Shown in pieces: positions 23,047 through 29,582 of a stretch of 29,582 bases of DNA. Each line of letters opens with the position of its first letter. Position 1 is the stretch's first letter. The DNA comes from Dissophora ornata (Eukaryota > Mortierellomycota > Mortierellomycetes > Mortierellales > Mortierellaceae). The position numbers and the translations under genes are program-made. Location: contig MU616961.1 of the NCBI GenBank assembly GCA_025201705.1, forward strand, positions 1-29,582, written 5' to 3'. Below the pieces are notes generated by a model. The model saw only the letters and a list, made by a program, of their open reading frames with translations. It did not search any database and had not been told where the DNA came from.

Positions 23047-24339
23047 GATGGATCAACGATGACGATTAGTCAAAAAGCGATTGTGGTTCAGTAAAGATGA
23101 ATTGGCCGTTGGTGCCGTGGGTTGATGCGAAGTCAGGGGCGGTCGGGATAATGCTGTAAAAAAAACGAGCAGTCCGACACTGTTCCAGTCAGGGGTGTGG
23201 CTGCTATGAGTGGTAGGTAGGAGTACACAATAGCGAGGATGGGATTGATGGGGAGACGGTGAAAGAATGAGCTGTGGGCAATGGATGGAGAGGGAGCGAG
23301 GAGATCGAGGACCAGATGATGATGGAGATGGAGCTTGAGAGCAGTACACCGAATAATAATTTATCGCAGGAAAAAAGCAGCGTCAAGCTGTTGCTGTCCC
23401 CAAAGGGGGCCACCATGGAGAGAGGTGCTGGCAAACCATGGACAAATCTAAATCACATACAAGCACTTCAGAAGCTTTGAGCCTCACAGCATAATATGTC
23501 AATTGGTCTCCTGGTTCCCAGGCGCCAAAGGAAGAGCCCAAAAAGACTTGGGTTCAAGACCAGCCTGGAGGCTCGAGTACCAGGCACGCTGACCGTGCAG
23601 CGACTGCGCTCAAGGAATCAACCAGTGCAGCCCCCAGACTCCCGTCCCTGGAGCCCCCCGTCCAGCCCCAGTCTTATTCATGCACTTGCTATCGCTCCTA
23701 CTATGCTCCGCATCCAACATCTGGGTTATCAAGGGGTTATGAAGTGGGACAAAGTGACCAGCGGTCCTTGGCTGTTTCCTGCTGCAATGCGCGCAAGGTC
23801 TGAGGTTGTCAAGGCGCGTATCGTGGAGAAGAGAGCGGTATAGCTAGTATAGTTTGTCGGCTAGTCGTTTTTGTACGAATGACAAGTCCGTTTCGGCCCC
23901 TCGGCTCGCCAAAGTATAAATCGCGTGGATGCAGAGGGACACGGGCGCGAATCCACGAGGACTGTGCTCAGTCCGGCTTCGGTCGTCGGGTTTCTCGGGT
24001 CGGCGCCTTGCCCGGTACGCGCACGGTCATTGCAGGGCTGTGTGGCATCGGCATCATATTAATGGCGACGATGATAATGATCGTGATGAGCGTGACGCTT
24101 GGCATAGTCTATTGCCCTGGACACACTCGAGTCGGCTTGATCAAATCTAATTAACGTGGGCGAAAGCCCGTCAAGCCAAAGTGACAGCAGACGACACTTA
24201 TAAGCGACCTCTTCATCCTCGTAGCCTCTGCTCTTTTCTTCACCTTTTGCCACCACCTGACCCTCATTCTTTCATTCACCCCATCCCTCTCGACACCGCC
24301 ATCCACGTCCATCCCCATTCCCTTCCTCACGGCAACGCA
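23047..24339. other. Divergent intergenic region, AP-2 alpha and SDR promoters
   Basis: About 1.3 kb. The left 300 bp, read on the minus strand, is C/T-rich and contains a T-run followed by ACAG, so a 5' UTR intron is possible there. The right end carries a TATA-like box at 24198 and a C-rich SDR leader. In between are several open frames (around 23292-23480, 23522-23800 and 23879-24154), none recognisable or with a convincing start and splice arrangement. Confidence 0.5.
24198..24204 (+). promoter_or_regulatory. TATA-like box (TTATAAG) of the SDR gene
   Basis: Lies 136 bp upstream of the ATG at 24340, followed by a C/T-rich leader. Function is inferred from position. Confidence 0.4.
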
Positions 24340-25575
24340 ATGACACTCACCAACCCAGCCAACCTTGTCGTCGTTATCACTGGCTGTGATACCGGCTTTG
24401 GATCAGAAATCGTCCAGGAACTTTACCAGCGTGGCGGATTCACCATCTATGCCACCTGCCTGACAGAGAAGTCCGTCGAGGAGTACAATGCCAAACAGTC
24501 CTCGCGCATCAGGGCTATCCAGGTCGATGTCACCAACCAAGACGACGTCAACCGACTTCGCGCACAGATTGAGGCCGAATGCCCCCAAGGCGTTTACTGT
24601 GTCCTCAACAACGCCGGTATGTGTCACGAGAACGTCGATAGTGTCAAGGAATGCCATGACGCATGGATTGTCACTCACCCGTCAGTCGATATGATTTCAA
24701 TGTAGGAATCTATGCCGGCGGATTCTTTGACTTTGCCTCTGAGGACAGTTTCCAGGTACATCATTATTGAATAGCCACGTTGTGCGCCAGCTGTGAGACA
24801 AAGGGTTATTATCCCTTGCGACAACCCTTTGGCCTTGGAACGCGGGAAATTTCTCGTTACTTTTTTTTGTTGGGGGGCGGAGTAAGCTCAGCTCCCGGTG
24901 ATTAATCTGACACCTTTGTTATTTCTTGTTCTTTAGAAAATCATGGATGTCAACTACATGGGTATCGTCCGCATCACAAAGGCCATGCTTCCCAGCCTGC
25001 GTATCTACGCCAAATCGCGCCACAGCCCCCAGGGCAAACACCTGCCCCGAGCCCGTCTCCTTAGTATCACCTCCGTCGCCGGACGCGCCAACCCTCCAGC
25101 CCACGCTGGTTATAACGCATCCAAGCATGCCGCCGAGTCGATCCTCGACACGCTTCGCGTCGAGCTCTCGCCTTGGGAGATCGACGTCTCAATGCTCGAG
25201 CCCTTCTATGCAAAGACCCCACTTGTGGCCTCGGCACATGATGTGCTTGATAAGGTCTGGAAGGCATCGGATATGCAGACCCAAAAAATGTATGGCCCCC
25301 AGTTCATTCAGGGTCTGCGCACACACTCGGAAGAACTCTACAAGCGCTCAATGCCTTCAAAGTGGGTCGTTGATGCCGCAGTGAATGCGATCAGGAAACA
25401 GGCTGGAGCGCGGAGGGCGCGTATCTTGATTGGATTCTGGTGGGTTGGTACGATGATTCGGTTGCAGGAGATGTCGCCCTCATGGATTGTGGACTTTTTC
25501 ACAAAGCTTATCATGAAGCGCGTTGGTGCATGGCCCTCGGACCCATTCTTGCTCAAGGATGCTAAGCGTAACTAG
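24340..25575 (+). CDS. Classical short-chain dehydrogenase/reductase (retinol/hydroxysteroid dehydrogenase-like)
   Basis: An NAD(P)-dependent oxidoreductase with a Rossmann fold. Three exons, 24340-24616, 24706-24755 and 24937-25575, give 321 residues. The cofactor motif is TGCDTGFG near residue 17. NNAG is split by intron 1 and restored on splicing to NNAGIYAGGFFDF. The active site shows Ser in LLSITSVAGRA and YNASK as the YxxxK motif, followed by LRVELSPWEIDVSMLEPFY. TGCDxGFG, CLTEK and the VELSxxxIxVxxxEP block resemble the SDR9C group (retinol, 11-beta/17-beta hydroxysteroid and 3-hydroxybutyrate dehydrogenases). The substrate cannot be read from sequence. The C-terminal region has a Trp-rich hydrophobic stretch (ILIGFWWVGTMIRL), perhaps a membrane-facing segment. 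Introns are 89 and 181 bp. A TATA-like box lies upstream; a broken Hsp10 copy follows on the other strand. Confidence 0.92.
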
Positions 25576-25667
25576 GAACGAGAAGATGAAGTGTACAAAT
25601 TCCCATATACCTAATCATATCTTAATGAATGAAAGCACAAAGCAATTCTGCAAATGTGATCGGAAAA

Positions 25668-25981
25668 CAGTCGCCTTGCTTGAGTTCCAAGGCAATGACC
25701 TTGCCCTCGGTGGTGACTAGACCCCCTGCCAACAGCAATGACATATCCCTCGTTCAATGCCTCCTGCGCCTTTTCAGGGATGTAGATTCCTGAGGCGGTT
25801 TTCTATGTTCGCAATGCGATCTCAAGAATGAGTAATCTCATAGATAACTCTCGCTCCTCGCTCGCGGTACAACTCTTTCGATTTTGCTGCTCTGATTCGA
25901 TCCACATTGCCATCAGTGCCTGTTAAGGGCGCGATCCATTATTGGGATGACGGTCTTGGGAAGCTTGGGCATGCGGAAAGC
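25668..25981 (-). pseudogene. hsp10: Broken Hsp10 (GroES-type co-chaperonin) copy
   Basis: The stretch from 25802 down reads, on the minus strand, KTASGIYIPEKAQEALNEGY then VIAVGRG, the Hsp10 mobile loop and following strand. An extra base in a C5 run (25722-25726, plus strand) shifts the frame; the next frame continues VTTEGKVIALELKQGD, and homology then stops, so the C-terminal third is missing. Upstream, from 25981, PKLPKTVIPIMDRAL matches the Hsp10 N-terminus but runs into a stop after NRH. An acceptor-like TAG precedes both coding blocks (25983-25982 and 25804-25803), so this looks like a decayed duplicate that kept introns, not a retrocopy. The piece between the blocks (about 25822-25925) has an unexplained open frame with VDRIRAAKSKELYRERGARV. 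The functional copy must be elsewhere. A sequencing error could explain the one-base shift but not the stop or the truncation. Confidence 0.82.
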
Positions 25982-26581
25982 CTAGGGTATGAATGAATAA
26001 ACCAGTCAACGCCTTTAGATGCTAGGTTATGTGTGATATTGAACCATGCGATAAAGAATGTCTGCTCGGAGAACAGACAAGGGCTCCCCAGTTGTGTCTC
26101 GCGAGGTAAGGCGCAGAGCAGCCGGTGATTCAGGTTGCAAGAAAGGGATTGTGTGAACGATTTCTCCATGTCGCTAGCATGCTCACCATTGTGAAATAGT
26201 TAAGTCGTGCAAGGGAAGGTCAAGGAGAGGTTCTTGGAGGTGAGTTGCGTCCAATTTTGTGGAGTGTGCCATGCCAGTGCCTTTTTTTAAAGCACATTTC
26301 TAGGAAATGGGGAGTGTAACGCAAAGCTGTGATCCATACTATCCCTTCGACCGTCAAGGATTCTAGAACATTTTGTTCCAGAAATTTTTGGATACGTTGA
26401 CAGTGCAAAAAAGAGGGTTGCTTTGAGAGGGCACCAGGGACCCAGGCACCGGGTTTTCATTTTTTTCATTTTTTTATTTGTTGTTCATATATATTTGTAA
26501 CTTAGAAGAGGGGATGAGGTACATGGGTTTTGTGCAGTGCACGTTTAAAAACCATGGTATTCTTTGTAACAGTTGCGGGTC
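25982..26581. other. Region upstream of the Hsp10 relic, no gene
   Basis: About 600 bp with only short unrecognised frames. It contains the left arm of the inverted repeat (26344-26391) and T-rich sequence at about 26456-26480. The AT-rich part next to 26582 would be the 3' end of the small acidic ORF if that is a gene. Confidence 0.5.
26344..26391 (+). repeat. Inverted-repeat arm, left, with gapped HSE-like core
   Basis: A 48-bp arm. Its outer ten bases, CCTTCGACCG, match the reverse complement of 26925-26934 exactly. After a 6-bp insert the inner part again matches the right arm with few changes. Inside lie TTCTAGAA (26361-26368) and TTCCAGAA (26376-26383), both of the TTCnnGAA heat-shock-element form. 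Confidence 0.75.
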
Positions 26582-26776
26582 TTAGTAAGGCACAGGGGCA
26601 CCTTGCAGAACCCACAGATCCAGGTCTCCTCCAGGAAACAACTCATCCAGACGTGTGGCTGGCCGACGAGTGATGGAGAAGTCCATCTCCTCCTCCTCCA
26701 CGATGTCGTTGGTGTCAACCTCGTCCTCCTCCACCTCAGGGATCTCTTCAACAACAGCACGACGATTCCGGGGCAT
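26582..26776 (-). CDS. Small acidic ORF, 64 residues, unknown
   Basis: I do not recognise this protein. It starts MPRNRRAVVEEIPEVEEDEV, is strongly acidic through about residue 37 (DIVEEEEMDF), then has SITRRPATRLDELFPGGDLD and ends GAPVPY. The ATG follows a C/T-rich stretch like other leaders in the window. No signal peptide, membrane segment or known motif is visible. It lies between the two inverted-repeat arms. It could be a real small gene, the last exon of a decayed one, or chance. The composition (basic start, acidic middle, LDELF motif) looks more like protein than the surrounding open frames. Confidence 0.35.
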   Translation of the reverse strand: MPRNRRAVVEEIPEVEEDEVDTNDIVEEEEMDFSITRRPATRLDELFPGGDLDLWVLQGAPVPY

Positions 26777-26893
26777 GGGTGAACAATTGGGTAAAGTAAA
26801 ATGGGGGATGTTAGGAAAGGATTGATGTAGAGAAGAGAGTGAGGGATTCAATGGAATCACTTTTGCAAGAGAAAAACATACCATGGTTGGCGG

Positions 26894-26934
26894 CCAAAAA
26901 TCTAGAACAAAAATGTTCCAGAATCGGTCGAAGG
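26894..26934 (-). repeat. Inverted-repeat arm, right, with HSE-like core
   Basis: A 41-bp arm pairing with 26344-26391 in opposite orientation, pointing inward. It contains TTCCAGAA (26916-26923) and a one-base-decayed partner TCTAGAA (26901-26907). The two arms enclose about 500 bp, including the 64-codon acidic ORF. Confidence 0.75.
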
Positions 26935-28241
26935 ATTGACATAAAAAGACACTGTCACATCGCAGGGAACGTTGACATCCACAACCTGTCAGACGCCTGG
27001 AGATTCCGACTGTTTGTAGCCCCCTCCGGTGAAATGATTTGGCCATGTGTTCTTTGACACGGTTGCAGTTTATCGTGTAGGCAGTGCGTCTGCCCATTAT
27101 CAAGAGAGATACCAGAGAAACGACGCATCACGTCGCTGAAGGCATGTAGCAATGTGATGAAGGCCCTTGCAGACATCACTTTTCTTTTCTTCGACAGGTA
27201 GCATTTCATGGGTACTATGCAGAACCCTGAATTGTATTATGCTGCAGGACTACATGTCCTCATGGAATGCAGCCATCAACGCGTCCATACTTTTGATCAA
27301 GACTATCATTTGCAATAGGCGATCACTCATTATTGTACGTTTATCCGTCAGCAAATCCGGTATTGCTGAAAAGTAGCCTGAATTACCTCCAATCAAGGCC
27401 CCTGGCTGCAACATCATGAGGAGTATGCTAGTACCGCAGTTTGTCTGCTTTGCCGGAAAGAGGTTAGTCACTGTAGACGAGGAGGACTGAATACAAGTGA
27501 AGGCCAATGCTTCCAAACCTCAATTTGAAAGCCGAACAAGAACTAGGATTACGGTTCAACAAAGAAGAGCCAAGCTCTCTCCTGGTTTGAGAAGGTCCCG
27601 TTGGATTGAAGATGTGCTCCCACTCAACAAATTAGCGCGTTGCAGTGCAGTCCTCTAACCAAAACGAGATGGTGCACGATCAGTAGTATTTCCTGAATAT
27701 CCAGTTAAATCGCCCGTGCACTTTTTACCTGTTCCATGATGAGAGTTGAGATGCATCTATATTGTTCCTGCCGGCTCGGGCAAGGGGTCCCAGCGATACC
27801 TGTGTTCTGGGAAGGCGGCTATGCGTACGGATACACTATATGTGTTCAAATCCCAGGTCCGCTGCAAGTCCGGTAGCTCATTATGAGGCGACTTCAGACG
27901 CAGGGCTGAACGAAGAGAGAACGAAAGGGGTACGAGGACAGAGGGTCTGCAGCAAATACACGGCCTGACGGCGTGTCCAAGACAGATGTGCAGAGAGTGA
28001 GCTGGACAGAAGTAGAGGGCGGAAAGCGGAAAAAAAAGTCAGAAAGGAGGTGTAGCAAGTATTTGTACCACACAGGAATGCGACGGGTGGAAAGCGGAGT
28101 CCAAAAAAAAGGAATGCGACGTGCACTGTTGAGGGTGAATGCCGGTGACACATGGACAAGCATATGTCCGAGATCGATGCAAGAAGTCATCGAGCAGTTC
28201 GAAAGTTGTTCGTTCGACCTGTTGGTCATCAACCTGCCATC

Positions 28242-28305
28242 GAATGCCATCAGTCCGACATCAGTCTACCGTTGAATGTCATCAGTCTGACATCAGTTTA
28301 CCGTT
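28242..28305. repeat. 32-bp tandem repeat, two full copies
   Basis: Unit 1 is 28242-28273 and unit 2 is 28274-28305, followed by the first bases of a third. The units differ at three positions, each C in unit 1 and T in unit 2. Each unit itself contains two CATCAGT blocks. Confidence 0.85.
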
Positions 28306-28819
28306 GAATGCCGTGTGTGCGCGCGCGGATTGCAGACTGGCTCGAAATATTAGGGGACATAGGAAATTGAGGAGAGGTCTATTTCACAGCTCAAAATATC
28401 ACGCAATCATACATTTGCCGGGTATCATCATTTGACGTATTTTTTATTATTATTTTATTTCTCAACGACGGGGGTTGCGTGCAGGCGCAGGTGCTGCGAG
28501 AACTTGGACATGAAGCAGTTCTGACAGAACTAGTGGTACTCGCTGCTTGCTTGTCAGGGCGTCTTTCTTGCGTCAGCACTCGATGTCGATTTCGTACTCG
28601 TGTCTACAGCACGGGAGGTGGTATCGCGAATAGGGACTTGTCCAGAGACTCGACTAGTTGGTAAGGCTAGAAGACCCGACGGACCGAAGGGGAACTTTTG
28701 CAAATGAACAGCTTTGCATTGTTGCACTGAAGGAGTGTAAGAAGTATCCATGCTTGTTCTGAGAGTCGATGATGGAGGAAGTGGTTTCTATGAGCTGGAA
28801 CTTATTGCGCTTCAGTAGT

Positions 28820-28903
28820 AGTGGTGAGGAAGAGAGGGGCGATTGTTTTCAGTGGTGAGGAAGAGGGGAGCGATTGTTTTTAGTGGTGGTGAAGAAGAGA
28901 GAG
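28820..28903. repeat. 31-bp purine-rich tandem repeat, about 2.6 copies
   Basis: The units 28820-28850 and 28851-28881 both start AGTGGTGAGGAAGAG and end CGATTGTTTT. A partial third copy starts at 28882 and runs into GA-rich sequence and a T-run. Confidence 0.85.
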
Positions 28904-29088
28904 AAAGTTTTTTTTTTTTTTTTTTTATCACGGAGCGCTCGCTCCCTTTCTCTTTCTCGTCCTATCTTAAAATCGTAGATTAAAAAACAATTCTAGCTCT
29001 CGCCACACGCGTTTTGTTTTGCGTGAACCCTCTGTAATTGACAGAGTGCTCTCATTCTCTTACTGGCAGAGCACATCCTCTGGGAAGG

Positions 29089-29118
29089 ATTGGAATATCA
29101 TTGGCGCGATCTGATTGG
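29089..29118. promoter_or_regulatory. Three inverted CCAAT boxes
   Basis: ATTGG occurs at 29089, 29100 and 29114, spaced 11 and 14 bp. They lie 127-156 bp before the candidate ATG at 29245, where CCAAT-binding (HAP/NF-Y) sites commonly sit. Confidence 0.5.
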
Positions 29119-29244
29119 GCGCCGAGAACCTCGACCTTTGGTTCTCAAGAACACCTATCGCGGTCGTGTTCTCCCTCGTTTTTTCTCACTCCCACATCTT
29201 TCCTTCACTCCCCCACCACACATCACCACACATCAAACTACACC

Positions 29245-29582
29245 ATGGTAAAAAGACAACTTCTGATGAAAAAAAAAAAAGGCGGATGCGAGTGTCAACC
29301 CAGTCTCTGTGACGCCCACAAGGACTTTTCGGACAGCAAAAACGGAGCAACACTTTGTGCCGTCGTCGTTTCATCACATGGATCACCATCTAATCTCCAC
29401 TCTCTCTCTCTGATCGCTCCTCATCGGCATGCCTTTAGTCTGACTCTGCTCCTTCCCCAAACCCCGCCGGTGCCTCACCCCGTGCTGCTGCTCTCAGGTA
29501 ATTGCCGCACCTCTTGTCATCAGAAGTTTTGTCGCCTGTTTGAGCATCTTGATCGCCCTCATCTCACTCTGGTTCTTTTTTT
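29245..29582 (+). CDS. Candidate 5' end of a gene running off the right edge
   Basis: A C/A-rich leader (about 29180-29244) ends in ACACCATGG, and the ATG is directly followed by GTAAAA, so the first exon may be just ATG with an intron starting at 29248. Read through instead, the frame stays open for 56 codons with no recognisable protein and then stops. Acceptor-like AGs after pyrimidine stretches occur further on, for example CTTTAG near 29440 and CTCTCAG near 29497. The product cannot be named. Support comes from promoter context only. Confidence 0.3.
   Translation, partial: MVKRQLLMKKKKGGCECQPSLCDAHKDFSDSKNGATLCAVVVSSHGSPSNLHSLSLIAPHRHAFSLTLLLPQTPPVPHPVLLLSGNCRTSCHQKFCRLFEHLDRPHLTLVLF

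Larger units (their letters stand above)
26777..29088. other. Gene-poor region with short repeats
   Basis: About 2.3 kb with no recognisable gene. It contains the right inverted-repeat arm, two short tandem repeats (28242 and 28820), a T19 run at 28908-28926, and a possible relic of zinc-finger-like coding sequence near 28480-28590 (minus strand). Open frames here are short and carry no family motifs. Confidence 0.5.

Noticed and set aside
23530..23590. GGTTCAAGACC resembling a tRNA T-arm
   Set aside because: No matching acceptor or D-arm; stem pairing is incomplete.
23274..23820. Two coding-like open frames (one with PKEEPKKTWVQDQPGG) that might be exons of a small plus-strand gene
   Set aside because: The first frame's natural starts are internal ATGs, and no donor with good sequence and correct phase links it to the acceptor-like CAG at 23521. 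No family is recognised.
23879..24154. 91-codon frame with a very hydrophobic stretch, possible membrane micro-protein
   Set aside because: The hydrophobic run comes from ATG/ATC/GTG-rich repeats, and there is no conservation or promoter evidence. It overlaps the expected SDR promoter.
24617..24705. Reading frame continuing through the first SDR intron (MCHENVDSVKEC...)
   Set aside because: Splicing at GTATGT..TAG restores NNAGIYAGGFF in the SDR fold; the read-through ends at a stop that overlaps the acceptor.
27250..27516. 88-codon minus-strand frame
   Set aside because: No recognisable motif or promoter; composition resembles chance open frames around it.
27780..27870. Perfect RNA polymerase III B-box-like GTTCAAATC at 27844, suggesting a tRNA
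   Set aside because: The flanking bases do not form a T-stem, no good A-box or acceptor stem pairs with it, and no anticodon arm could be found.

Overview
The window is ordinary nuclear chromosome of a fungus. The genes are intron-rich, mostly with introns of about 70-190 bp, GT..AG borders and one probable GC..AG intron. Promoters are pyrimidine-rich, poly(A) signals are AATAAA, and long CAG/CAA and AAC tracts lie inside coding exons. The gene set (fungal-type Ctp1, an animal/plant-like slicer Argonaute, AP-2 alpha, proteasome lid subunits) and the low-complexity proteins suggest an early-diverging fungus, most likely Mucoromycota/Mortierellomycotina. That placement is inferred from sequence style and remembered family features, not from a search.

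Layout, left to right. A polyglutamine HMG-box protein (317-1995, +) is followed by about 2 kb without a recognisable gene. Next is a very large, largely disordered protein of 1523 residues (4087-9415, +; three exons). On the minus strand follow a seven-exon mitochondrial citrate/tricarboxylate carrier, Ctp1 (9720-11427), and the 26S proteasome lid subunit Rpn7 (11787-13328). Rpn7 is divergent from the lid subunit Rpn6 (13609-15430, +), and the two share a 280-bp promoter containing a perfect CRE-type palindrome. A complete Argonaute (15981-19036, +) has the full DEDH catalytic tetrad and 5'-phosphate pocket. The AP-2 alpha subunit (19416-23046, -) converges on it. A classical SDR oxidoreductase (24340-25575, +) ends the gene-dense part.

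From about 25.6 kb to the end the window changes character. It holds a broken Hsp10 pseudogene, an inverted-repeat pair with heat-shock-element-like cores around a 64-codon acidic ORF, two short tandem repeats, possible relics of coding sequence, and finally a promoter with three inverted CCAAT boxes and a candidate start codon for a gene running off the right edge.

All splice models were built by hand from splice sites, phase continuity and protein family similarity. Each multi-exon CDS sums to a multiple of three. The recognised genes are housekeeping functions (protein degradation, endocytosis, mitochondrial transport, RNA silencing, redox) with no sign of an operon-like or metabolic cluster. 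I found no RNA gene, CRISPR array or intact transposon, and no convincing new multi-gene system. The best leads are the rpn6/rpn7 shared promoter, the GC..AG intron, the 26.3-26.9 kb inverted-repeat unit and the Hsp10 relic.
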